Notes under the pieces: generated by a model | Database searches by the model: none | What the model saw: only the letters and a program-made list of their open reading frames with translations | Told to the model about the DNA's origin: nothing | Made by a program: the position numbers and the translations under genes | NCBI GenBank assembly: GCA_037951105.1 | Contig: JBAMJV010003353.1 | Coordinates: 157,001-221,000 of the forward strand | DNA length: 64,000 bases | Reading direction: 5' to 3' | Origin: Echinarachnius parma | Lineage: Eukaryota > Echinodermata > Echinoidea > Clypeasteroida > Echinarachniidae | Shown here: positions 41,201 through 53,200 of the stretch, piece after piece | Layout of the letters: each line of letters opens with the position of its first letter | Position numbering within the stretch: position 1 is the stretch's first letter

Positions 41201-44200
41201 TACGTTTGGAGACAATAGAATCCCGGACGATTCGTTCGCTCTGTACAAAGTAGTCTTCGTACATGCAGACTCATAAACGCATGCTTTAGAATGGTGATGC
41301 GTTTTCCGATTATATATTTTTTTCTGGAAACATATTTTTGTGAACTTGTTGATGGAATGGACTACTAAAGATGTTACCTTTCATTTATAAGAATATTATT
41401 TTGGGGTGATGGTACCCGTTAAGGCGATTCTAAGTTTTAAAGGCATAGTACAGTTGTGGTCAAAGAGAATTTTATTAACTAAAACTTGTAAGGGTTAGTA
41501 ATAGTACAGATACACAGCCCTGAGCCCATGGGCCTTTGTGGAAAAAAATTGTGAACACTCTTAAAGAGGCTGCCCTAAGTACCAGAATGGTTAAAGAGTA
41601 TTATTTTCATGCATTGTCCCCATAATAATCAAACAAATTATCTCTTCAAACAACATTATTACTCATAGCTCGAACCCCTCTCTATTTCTATACTTACTCT
41701 AATCTTCTTTTCTCAAGCGCTTAGAGGCTTGTTTGCAATAAGCGCTATATAAATTTGTCCTATTATATTATTGCATAAAAGGTTCTCAAAATGCCCAACT
41801 GCAGCCTAATTAGCCACGCAAGATCACCGTATCGTGGGCACTTGCCGTAGAATGGGGATTTCCGACTAGTCAAATCCCGGGTTAATAGATCTGTTAGTTA
41901 CTGTTATTATTGTAAATATTTCCTCAGTGCGTCCAAACGCTCCTGAAAATACCCAACTGCTGCCGAACAAGCCACGGAACAGAGCAGTGTCGTAGCAGAT
42001 TTCTGGTTATATTCCTAGGAATTTAGGACTAGTTAGTCAAAGCCTATGTGAAAAAAATTTTGATTACCATATACTGTCATTATCTTTAAGTTTTTCTCAG
42101 TGCATCCAAAGGCTCTTGAAAGCATCCAACTACTGCCTAACATGCCACGCAATATCATAGTGCCGTATATGATTCTCCTTAGACTAGGGATTACTACTGG
42201 TCACTGTTTCATTTAACGGATCTATTCATTTCTGTTATTATCGTACAAATTTTCCCTCAGTGCGTCCAAATGCTCCCGAAAACATCCAACTGCTGCCGAA
42301 CGAGCCACGCAAGATCGCCGTGTCATGGGAGATTCCGGCAGACTGGGGATCGACGACTAGCCACAGCCTGGAGTACTGGATGCAGTACAGGGAGGAGGGT
42401 TCGGGGTGGCAGAATGTAAGTACATAATCACATTCATGACAATTAAATATGATTGTATATTCATTTTACGTTTAACCCTCTTGAGTGCCAATTGAATTGC
42501 ACAAATTCCTTGACCCAGTCCTTTAGACAAGTTTACATGAACAGCTTAGTAGCCCAGGGGGTGTTTCATAAAGAGTTGCGATTACTTGCAAAGTCCGAAA
42601 ATTTTGATTGGTTCAATTGCGTGTGTTTTCTGACTTGCGATCAAAAGCAACTTTGCGATTGATCGCAACTCTTTATGCAACTCCCCCCTGTTCATTTACA
42701 ATGAATGGACAGGAAGTTCAGATTTGCAATAAGTCTGAGTGCATGTATATCAACTAGTGGCCAAGTGCCACTCAGCGACACTTTGCATGCATGCATAGGA
42801 TCCTGTATACAGTAATCCCTTGCGATGAGCGTATTATCGCATAAAATAAATATCGCTCACAGTGCATACAAACATACGCATGATTTACTCATCTAACAGT
42901 TTTGCCATGATCAGGATTTAGAGCGCAATATGGATTTAGATGACACAGAGATTGGCACCCGGGGTGACTTTTGCCACTTTTTTAGAAGGATGTATTTTCA
43001 TCAGGTCTCACTCTTCAGAACTATTTTTAAATTCTAAACATTATCCTATAGGACTACATTAGAAACAATAAGAAATTTGTTCTGAAAAGTGATGCTTGAT
43101 GAAAATACATTCATCTCAAAAAGTGGCCAAAGTCACCCCGGGTGCCAAAGTCACCCCTGTTTACGGTATATATATATATCTAGATTAATTGCACACTTGT
43201 CTATTGTGTACATTAAGGAAAATATCAATTGATCTGTTTCTATATGAGTTATTCTGACTTGAGTCATCCATGGTACTCAGAAGGTTAATGCACATCGTTC
43301 ATATAAATTAAAGGGCTATTTCTCAATGTGGGAATTTTGTATTATATGGTACTTTAACATTCATGCAAGCCTATTCAATTTCCCTTGATATTTGTTACAA
43401 TAAATAATTTATATTTGTGCATTTGTTATCTCAATCCCAAAAATTTCAATTGAAATTCTTACACAATGAAAGTATTGATTCTGACACACTTTAATTATTT
43501 TTTCCTTCCTTAGATCTCTTACGAAACCATTGGCGTGGACACCAGTTATACTCTGTCTTCTCTCGAGCCATACAAGGAGTATTTTGTCAGGGTTGCCGCC
43601 GGCTATGGAGCCCTTATTGGTCGCAATGGTCCAAACTATTTTGGCACGTGGTCCGACGCACAGTCCATCATGACTCTAGCAGAAGGTCAGTACTGGACAA
43701 TTTTGATAGTATTGATGATTTGATAACAGTTTTGATTTAGATATTTAGATTTATCTCAACGTTTCCTTGCAGAGGGTAATATGTGTTATTCTTTGATAGA
43801 CTAATGAACTCAAGAAAAGCTGTTTTAAAAATTAAAAATAGTTTCTAAACCTACTGTAACTGTTTTTTAAAAATGCATGCTTTTTTAAACAATTACATTT
43901 TCAAGCCATTATAACTGTTTTTTTCAAAATTGTCACAACTGATTGTAAAAAAAGCAACATGTTTTAAGAATTATCCTAACATTGTTTGATCCTTACACTC
44001 TCTCCTGCAGCTCCAATCGCAGGGATTTCCAATTTGCGCATCACCTCTGAGTCTCCAGACGCCAATGACCCACAGTACAAGCGTGCCATCACCATTCTTT
44101 GGGATGTAAGTTCAGTTGAATTGCATTTTTACTATTAATTACATGTGATATGATTGTTCAAGAAATATGCAATTTTATAGTTTAGTTTAATTTGATTTTT

Positions 44201-47200
44201 TATAACAAAATTTATATTTTTTGAAATTTGATAATATATTATTTTCCCTAATTTTGGAAGCTTCTTTTTCTGTAACCGCAGAATCATACAAGAGTATTTA
44301 CAATGTAAACTTTCCACTAGCATTTATTATTTTATTACATGCAAAAAGAAAGGAATAAATTAATTAATAAGTTAATAAATGAATGCCAAGTATTTTATCT
44401 AGGGATTATATTGGTGCTTGTAGAAGTGGTGGTTATGATGGTGATCTAAAACGATAATATATCATAATGATACTGCTGTTATTGAAATCAAAATGATAAT
44501 GGTGATGGTAATGATGATGATATTGATGGTAATGAAGTGCAAATGTCATGAAAATTGAATATCAATTTCCCTTTTGTTAACAGCCTGTACCAGATGATGA
44601 ACACAGAGGCCCAAACTTTGCCTACAATGTGACGATCAAAGATGCAAATGGAACCACATTTTACCAGAAGAATACAGAAAATGATATTGACCACGTTTCA
44701 GGTAGGTGAAATCAACTAGTTTTAGAATAGTATACCTAAAAGAAGGAGGGGATGTATTACAACAGGAGACATATTGTGTGCTTGTATCACATTTTGTGCT
44801 GCATCGATTGTTGAGCAGTTGGGGAGATGATAATAATGTAAGTGATTTGATACTTCTGGTCAAAACTTAAGAGCCTTTCGTGAAACAGTTTAGGACAATT
44901 GTCATATGTCCGTAGATCAGGTGCAGATCCAGCTGGGCTAATAATGATAGTACTTTGGTGAAATGCATGATAACAAACAGTGTGAGAACAAATAATAATT
45001 AGGAATAAAAAAATGTGTGACTTTGTTTGAATGTTCATGTCCTCATTTACCATGCATTTTTTTGTATCCATTAGAATGCAGTCATGCACTCCCTCCCCCT
45101 CTGACAAAAAAATATGTGATAAACTTGTCAAAGTTTTGTTGTTGTTAATGTTTCTCCGATAGCTCATTGTGTTGTATGTGTAAATCACCCTCAGTTGTAT
45201 TATCCCATTTAGTTATTGTGTTTATGTGTAGATGTGTATGTTTGCTAATCAGAAATACATTGCATCGTGAGAGCACATTTCTCATCCACTAATTGATCAA
45301 TATGATCACTTTCCCCATTTTCGTTTTCCTACCACATTACAGTGCATTGGATAGAAAGAAATACATATTCTTTGGCTATCAATGAAGTGTCCAAGCTGTT
45401 CATCCCTACACTAAACCCTGAATAATATGTAGAACTATAATTAGACCACTTGTATTGTTCTTCCCAATAGAAGAGTCGGCACATGTAAACCTCTCTGTGT
45501 CCAGTAAGTAAAACTAGTGCTGAATTTACTTCCAACAATCAGATTCTTTTTCTCCATGGATATTTTCTTTCAATCTCTCTGTACTTACGGAGACGATTTA
45601 TTTTGGCACATAGGGATTATTTGTATTTATTCCCAACTCATATACAATCACTCTGTCATCTGCCACACCTTTAATTTTGAATTTGTTCATGTATTGCACG
45701 AAGTGGCCAGTACTCCTTTTAGCAATATAAGAATTGAAGCTTCCTTTTATTACTTCGTTTAGGTGTGGATGGCCATTTTTTGCCTAGATTTAGAGATTTT
45801 CCTTTTCAGTGGAGCGGAGTAATGAATAGTTTGGACTATCGTCGTTGTTTATATTCAGATTATTTGGTCCATGAAATGTCTATTTTTCTTGCAGAAAATG
45901 GATATATATTCTTCATCTTTATATTTTTCTCGTTGAGGAGTATGTCGAGTCTTTTTTATTTGCACATATTATTTGAATATTATTATATTTATAATTTTGT
46001 TGGGTAAGTTTTGTTTTGTTGTAAAATTGTTCTCTTTGTAAAATTATGATTTGAAAGAATACATGGACTTTAAATTATTTTCCTTTTTTGTCATTTGTTT
46101 TTGTATGTTTGTAATTATGTAGATCAAAAGTTAAAGAAAAACAAAAAGTTTTGTTTTATTTTAACTTTTGGTTTATCTTGTAAGTGACTACAAGCAGAAC
46201 TTTTTCATATATGTAATAATGTATTTATTTATGGATGTTTTTGTTTGTTTATTTGTTTATTTATTTATTCACAAATTGGGGATCAGACCTCAGCATGTAT
46301 ACATTCCTTTGCATGATGAATGATTATAATTTATATTATGTCTTTAAAATGTGAATGGTGATATTCACTTACTAATGTCATTCTTCAATAAATTTCATTG
46401 ATTAGAAAGTCTTTTGTCACAATACCACAACATTGCACAGTCAAACAAAATTACATTAATCGTCACTTGCAAATATGATTGAACATTAACCCCACAAAAC
46501 ATTTGCTTCACAGTAGTCCTTAAGCACACGCAATCAAAACAAAACTAACTTTGTAGGAGCAAAACTCATAGTAATGGTCTCTGTCATGGATAGAGATCTA
46601 ATATGATATGCAACCACACTTTTACTTCTAGTGAACCACAGAAAGCCCTTTCTTGACGATCATTACAAAGTGGGTCATTTCCTGAAGGATACAACCGTTT
46701 CCTTTTGGCTTTGAAAGAGAGAGACTAAACTGACCCAGAAAGCAAGATCTGTACCATGTTATCTTGATGTGTGTGAATAGAACTGTAGTACAAGCTGATA
46801 TCTTGTATAAGAAAACAAGTTAAATGGCACTAATTCACTCGGCCAAAACAATCGCCTCTAGCCTGGAAAATGAAACATTTGCTGATCAGGCAAAGAAAAG
46901 AAAGACAGATTGGTAGATAGAAAGAAAGAAACTGTAGCAGATACTCAATGAATGTATTGTTTCCTCTGCTATTCTGCTAATCTGGCAAAAAAGATACATA
47001 ACACTAGAAGGCCGACAAAGTCAGCATACCCACGCCTCCCATTAGCCCTGTTCTACCCCTTCGTCGGCCTCAACCCTGTTTTGCTTACCGCAGGCTAACC
47101 AGCGCGTTTTAGGCACGATTTGGTGAAAATGCCTAGGCCAGGGTGTAGGCCGCTTGCTTGCGGCGCGGCAGCCCCATGGCGAGGCAGTGTACAAAATTAT

Positions 47201-50200
47201 TGACAACTAGATCATTGCACGCGCAACGCCGGAAATGCGCGACGCTGATTGGTGCCAGCAAACACTGTTGTGTCATTGGGGTATCATGGCAGCGAGCATA
47301 GAACTTCCATACGTTGTGTACAACGTGCACATACGTGCTATAACGTGCAGATATTATTTAGGCACACACGTGCATTAAATACATACTCAAACTTCAAGGT
47401 TCCACAGAATTTGCAGGGGTCAACCAATCATCACCAAAATCTAATCGATTCTTCCATGTCACTATCCAAACATTCCCTGAAAATTTGGTGCAAATCCGTT
47501 CACCCGTTCTCTAGTTATCTTGTACACAAACAAACAAAAAAAAAAAAAAAAAAAAAAAAAAACAGACAAACAAACAAACATACGGAACCCTTTACATAAC
47601 CCCCTGCCGATTTCATCGGCGTGGGTAAAAATGAGAATAGGAAGAAAACAAATTAGATTTTAAATTTTGAAGCATATTTATCTTTGCTGCATTTTATTAT
47701 GATTTTTTCGCAATATGCAGTTATGTCTGATTTGTTTCTTCCGAGTTGTGTCTGAATCATTTTCTTCCAATTTGTGCTGGAATTTATTTCTTCCTTTCCT
47801 TTGGCCTTAAAATAAATTGAAACAAATTAATCTCAAAGAGCATTTCAGACTCTAATGAAGCATATATCACTCTGATGCTTCCTATGTATTGTTTTTCCCA
47901 TAGAATGAATACATAGTGTTCCAGGATCCTGTAGGCAATGGGTTAAAAAGCCAATTGACACAGGCTCCATCACATATTGTCAACTTGACTTCCGTGATTA
48001 CTTACAGATTAAATCCTTTCAAAAAACTTACACACATTTGTGATCTTCATGGTGGAATACCCTTTAAACATTTGGGTTTCATCAACACATCTATGATTAC
48101 TTGGAGAAAGGAATGTTTAAACCCGTAAATTATTCTGTTTTGTATTAATAAATGTCATACTTAAATTGTTAATATGTTTTTCTGTTTTGTTTGCAGGCTT
48201 GGAGAAGTTTATGGCCTACACCGTCTACGTGACTCCCTTCAACGATGCCGGTTCAGGCCAGAACCCGGCCATAATCCAGCTGGCAGATCGCACAGCTGGT
48301 AAGTGGTCTCTGTAAATGTGCACTTTTTAAAAGTCGCTAGCTTCAATTGTAGTTTAGAGATAAGGTTTGGATTAGGGTTTTGTTTTATCTTCAGTCTCTA
48401 GCTTCAATTTTATTAGGGTGGGAGTTTGGTTAGGATTAGGGTTTGGTTCTAGACCTGCAGATCTAGATCTATAGACTATACCCTTACTTCATTCCAAACC
48501 CTGAACTATAAACTTAATTTAAGGGTTTGCTCTAAACTACTATTATAAGACTTTTTAGTTCTGTGCCTGAAGCTAACGATTATGTTTGGTCCCAAAATAA
48601 TAATTCCCCTAAAATGTGTTTTTCTAACCAAAGAAGAGTTGTGTTATGCTATTCAATGTGAGAAACAATATAATAAGTTAGTATTACATTTATGAACATT
48701 TGAAGGAAATGTCTAATCTGATGAATACATATCTTTTTCCCACCAGTTCCCGTCCCGCCACGGAATGTTCGCTCAGTGGCAGTCACCTCCACATCAATTA
48801 GTCTAGCATGGGACATGCCCAGTGCGGTCAAAGGTCACATTGACATGTACATCGTGGAATGGAACTCTCAAACTGCTGTTTGGTGAGTACCGCTTGTTCT
48901 ATGTTTTTATATGGAAGTGATTGATTGATTGATTGTTTGTTTGTTTGTTTGACTGATTGATTGATTGTTTGACTGATTGTTTGATTGTTAGGTCCAAATT
49001 AGTACCATTACAAAATTTGTAAGTCCTCGAAATGCGGTTTGCTTGCGTAGATAAGTTAACCATTATACACAAATATCTCTTGTAAATAATTCTTGTACTT
49101 AATCATGTCTTTAGTAATTATATAGTACTCTGGATTTTATTGAATAATGCATTATATAAATGCCCTTCCATAATCCTATATTCCTAATTCACAAGTATAG
49201 CACAAAGACATTCAGTTGTTTCTATTTTTGTGAAAATGCTTGTATGAGCTAGTAGAAAAAGTAGAAAAAGACTGCTTTCAGATGACTTATTTTATACACA
49301 CTATAATTTTCCACATGTCATTTTCTTTAACAACAACAGGAAAAATATGACTGTGACTGCACCTGAGCTATCCGCCACCATTACAGATCTTCTTCCGGCG
49401 ACGCGCTACCAAATTACGGTCCGCACGAAAAACCGGGCACAAAACAACGCTGAGCTGATTAGCAGTCGAGCACAGATTACCATTGAGACCCTTGAAGCAG
49501 GTTAGTATATCAACAAATGTCCACAATTAAATCACAGTTATTGATGAATTAAAAAGCCATTTGTGATCTTATTCGGTTCATTATCTTTAACCCTAACCAG
49601 GCCGGGTTATTTTGGCTATGCTATAGCCGGGGGGGGGGGGGGGGGGTGGATTCCACCCCCCCCTGAGATCTCGGCCGCCAAACGCGCGGCCGCCGCAAAA
49701 TTTGGCACACAGATAGAGTTTGCGACATAATCTACAAGATTGTATTGTTATTTTTTTGAAAAAAATTAATTTCTGCTTAATTATGCAAATTTATGCAAAA
49801 ATCCTCTTTTTGTCTATAAATCACTAAATATGGCTCAGAATATGCTAATTTTGTGCATGAATATTCTTTATGACCTAATTAAAAGGTTTTCAACATTAAA
49901 AATTGCGACAGCCATCCTTATGTATATCTTTGTTTTTGGAAATTCTTATGTATTTCTTTGTTTTTTTACTTTTGTTTTTTATTGTTTTTTTCGATGGAAT
50001 AAATTATTAACCATTATTGAACAATTTTTAGCCCAAAATCAAATGATTGCAGTGATTAGAATGACAAATAATGAAGGTTTTGTCTTTTCTAGGAAAAACT
50101 CAATTTTCATAGGATTTGTACACAAATCACAAAATTTAGCGATTTTCGGGCCGACGCTCACTTACAAAAGGTCACGTGACTTTAGAACGGTATACCCGGT

Positions 50201-53200
50201 CGTCGCAAGTTTGGTCTCAAAAGTTGCGCAAGACTTCAACGAAAAAACTCATGAAGTCGCGCGGCAAAACCTGCGTGCGTTGCGGAATTATCGCGCGAAA
50301 AGTCGAGGGGGGGTGGATTCCACCCCCCCCCCCGCAATCAACATACCAAAAATACATGCACTACTAAATAAAGAAATACAAAGTATTCAATGTTTTACTA
50401 TTATTCAATTATTTGATATGAATATATGACTTTTTATAAAGGTTATATTAGATGAGTATATGGGACTAAATTCATGACAGTCCTGGATGGGATTCAATAT
50501 CTATGCTTCTATTCTTTTTGATGCACCATCCTATCCCTTTCCAATCATTAAAGTTATAAAAAAACATCTCATTTGTCACTTTCCCCAGCCCCTGAGGCCC
50601 CTCCCCAAGCAGTGCAAGTGGTCACTCTTCCCCAGTACCCACACCGCCTGGATGTCAACTGGCGCCCCGTCCCCCTACGAAGCAGCCACGGTCAGATACT
50701 GCACTACACAGTGTATTACTGCAAGCTGGACGTCTCGCTCGGTCTCCAAACGGTCACCGTATCACTCAACCTGGACAAAGCATGTCAAGGTATTTACCAG
50801 GAGATTTTTTTTGGAGGATATTTTAAAATCATGACAGACATGCAAAGTCATGTTATTATGTATTACACTTGGTAGCTCTCGCATTATCCAATGCAAAGGT
50901 GGTCATTACTTTCCTGTTTTATCAGTCAGCTGTTAGTATGCTGATGTAGCTCAAAATCATGAGGATGCATTTGAACGTTCTTGTGCCAGAAAAATAAGTG
51001 CTGTAGAAAAGTATATTTTTATACATTTGGTTGATCTCTCTTAATCATTATTTTTTGCTGTGACAGAAAAGAAACAAAACTGGTTGGTCGTGATCTTAAC
51101 ACCCGATTCTTTGCGTGAATGTTTACCTTGTTTTTTCTTTGTATGACAATATCTTTAAAAAAGCACTCAATAATTTGTTTTCCTTTTTTAACAGAAGGAA
51201 CACAGGAGACTCTGAATGTGACGGGCGCAGAAACGTTTAATGCAATGCTTATTGGTCTTGACCCGTTCACCGAATACTGCGTGTGGATGTCTGCCTCGAC
51301 GGCCGCGGGTCGCAGCCCAACATCTGTGATGGAGCGCAAGAAGACCAGCCAAGGAGGTGAGTCCTGACAGAATATATCTTCGGTTGAGAAGGAGAAGGGT
51401 GCTACATTTTTGTTTGTCAGAGATAATCTTGTTTGAAGTTTTGGGAGCTTTGTGTAGCCCAAATGTAGCTCTCTTTTAGTTTGAATGAATATTCCCATAT
51501 TAATCAAAGTTATCTGAAAAGTTTGGCATTACAAAAAGCAGGCTTAGACCCACAAGATGGTATAAAGAATTCTTAGGCAAAAATTGAAATCATGAAATAT
51601 GCTAAGAACTTAAACTCTAGTTTGCCTTGTCAATAATTGGGATAAGTTTTTGAAAGTTTTTCATCACTGTTCCATTGCTATTTAATATCCGCAGCACCCA
51701 GCGCCCCCACAAGTCTCCTGCGGACCTTCATGAACGCCAGCATTGTCACATTGTCGTGGGAGCCGCCCCGCCAACTCAACGGCAAGCTCAGCCACTACGT
51801 CGTTCGATACGGCGACCGGGAAGAGCACGTAATGGAGGCTCAGTCTGTGGGACTCAAAGTGGAGGGTTACACCAACTACAGCATGAGTGTGCAGGCTTGC
51901 AGTCAGGGGCACAAGGAGGTGGCATGTGGCCCCTTCACCAAACCCATCCTAGTCATGACTGATGTTGGAGGTAGGATTTTAATTTATTTTAAGAAAGTTT
52001 TCTTGAAGATGATATGTTTCTTCAATTATGAGTTTAAATAAGGACATATGGATGTGACGTGTGGCCCCCTCACCCAACCCATCCTAGTCATGACTGACGG
52101 AGGTAGGATCGTGATTAGTTAATTTGTAAGATTGTATTGAGGAAAAAGTACTTGAAGGTATTCTGTTTCTTCAATTATGAGTTGTAATATACGTATTGAC
52201 TCTTTCTTTTGGGGGGATAAGTAGACCTAAACTGTATCAATCTTTATATGGTCATTATTATATTGGAAGATGTATTTTATTTTATCTTATCATATTTTAA
52301 TTTATCATTAATATTGTTTATTTTCCTAGTAATTGTCGATATTATTATTGTTTATCATTATTATTATTATTATTATAATTATTATCATCTTCACCAACTG
52401 CAGTATCCATGGAAGTTGGCTTTGTGGAACTGTCTCCAGACTCTCACACCACGGTCCACCTTGAATGGGCCAAACCAGCCATGCCCAACGGCCCTATCTC
52501 CTACTACATGGTACGCTACCGACCTGCTGGAGGCTCTGCAGTCTGGGCCGAGACACGCGCTGTGACGACGTCTGCCGACATCAAGGTTGACTGCGGCATC
52601 GTCGATGGGGCGGCGCCTTTCGACTTCGAGGTCTACGGGGTCAACGAGGTGGATGGAGTACCGCTCATGGGGCGAGTTTCGCAGCCTGTGCAATTTGAGA
52701 TGTGCAATATTAGTAAAAGTAAGTACCTGTCAAACCTTTCTATAGCAGCCTACCTGCGTATAGTGACCACCAAAGTGCTGTCAAACCTTTCTATAGCAGC
52801 CTACCTGCGTATAGTGACCACCAAAGTGCTGTCAAACCTTTCTATAGCAGCCTACCTGCGTATAGTGACCACCAAAGTGATTCCTTGCAGAGAAAAACAG
52901 GGTTATGGAACCTTTGTATATAGGTCACATTTTTACAATTGCCACATTACCTTTTTTCTATAGGTGGTCACTATACACAGGTTTAAGCTCATTATGAGAG
53001 TGCTGTGTTTTACTAGTTCGGGATTCATCTTTCATTGTAAAATGCTGGGTGGTTGATATCCAAGTAATTACCAAGGTGCCTAGAGTGCCACTGACTGGAC
53101 CATTGTCGGACATTTGCAATGATGGTAATAATACTTATTTTCTATGAGCATAATAAGGCTCAATTTGAGTATTATTACCTCGGTCAACTGATACACACTG

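Noticed and set aside
41928-42045. Mutually exclusive alternative exon 5
   Set aside because: The copy has an in-frame stop soon after the start and no donor.
44135-44323. Minus-strand frame in intron 7
   Set aside because: Low-complexity AT-rich intron sequence without homology-like features.
49830-50429. 199-codon open frame in intron 11
   Set aside because: AT-rich, Phe/Ile/Tyr-heavy composition inside a hairpin-ended repeat; no domain, no supporting splice sites.
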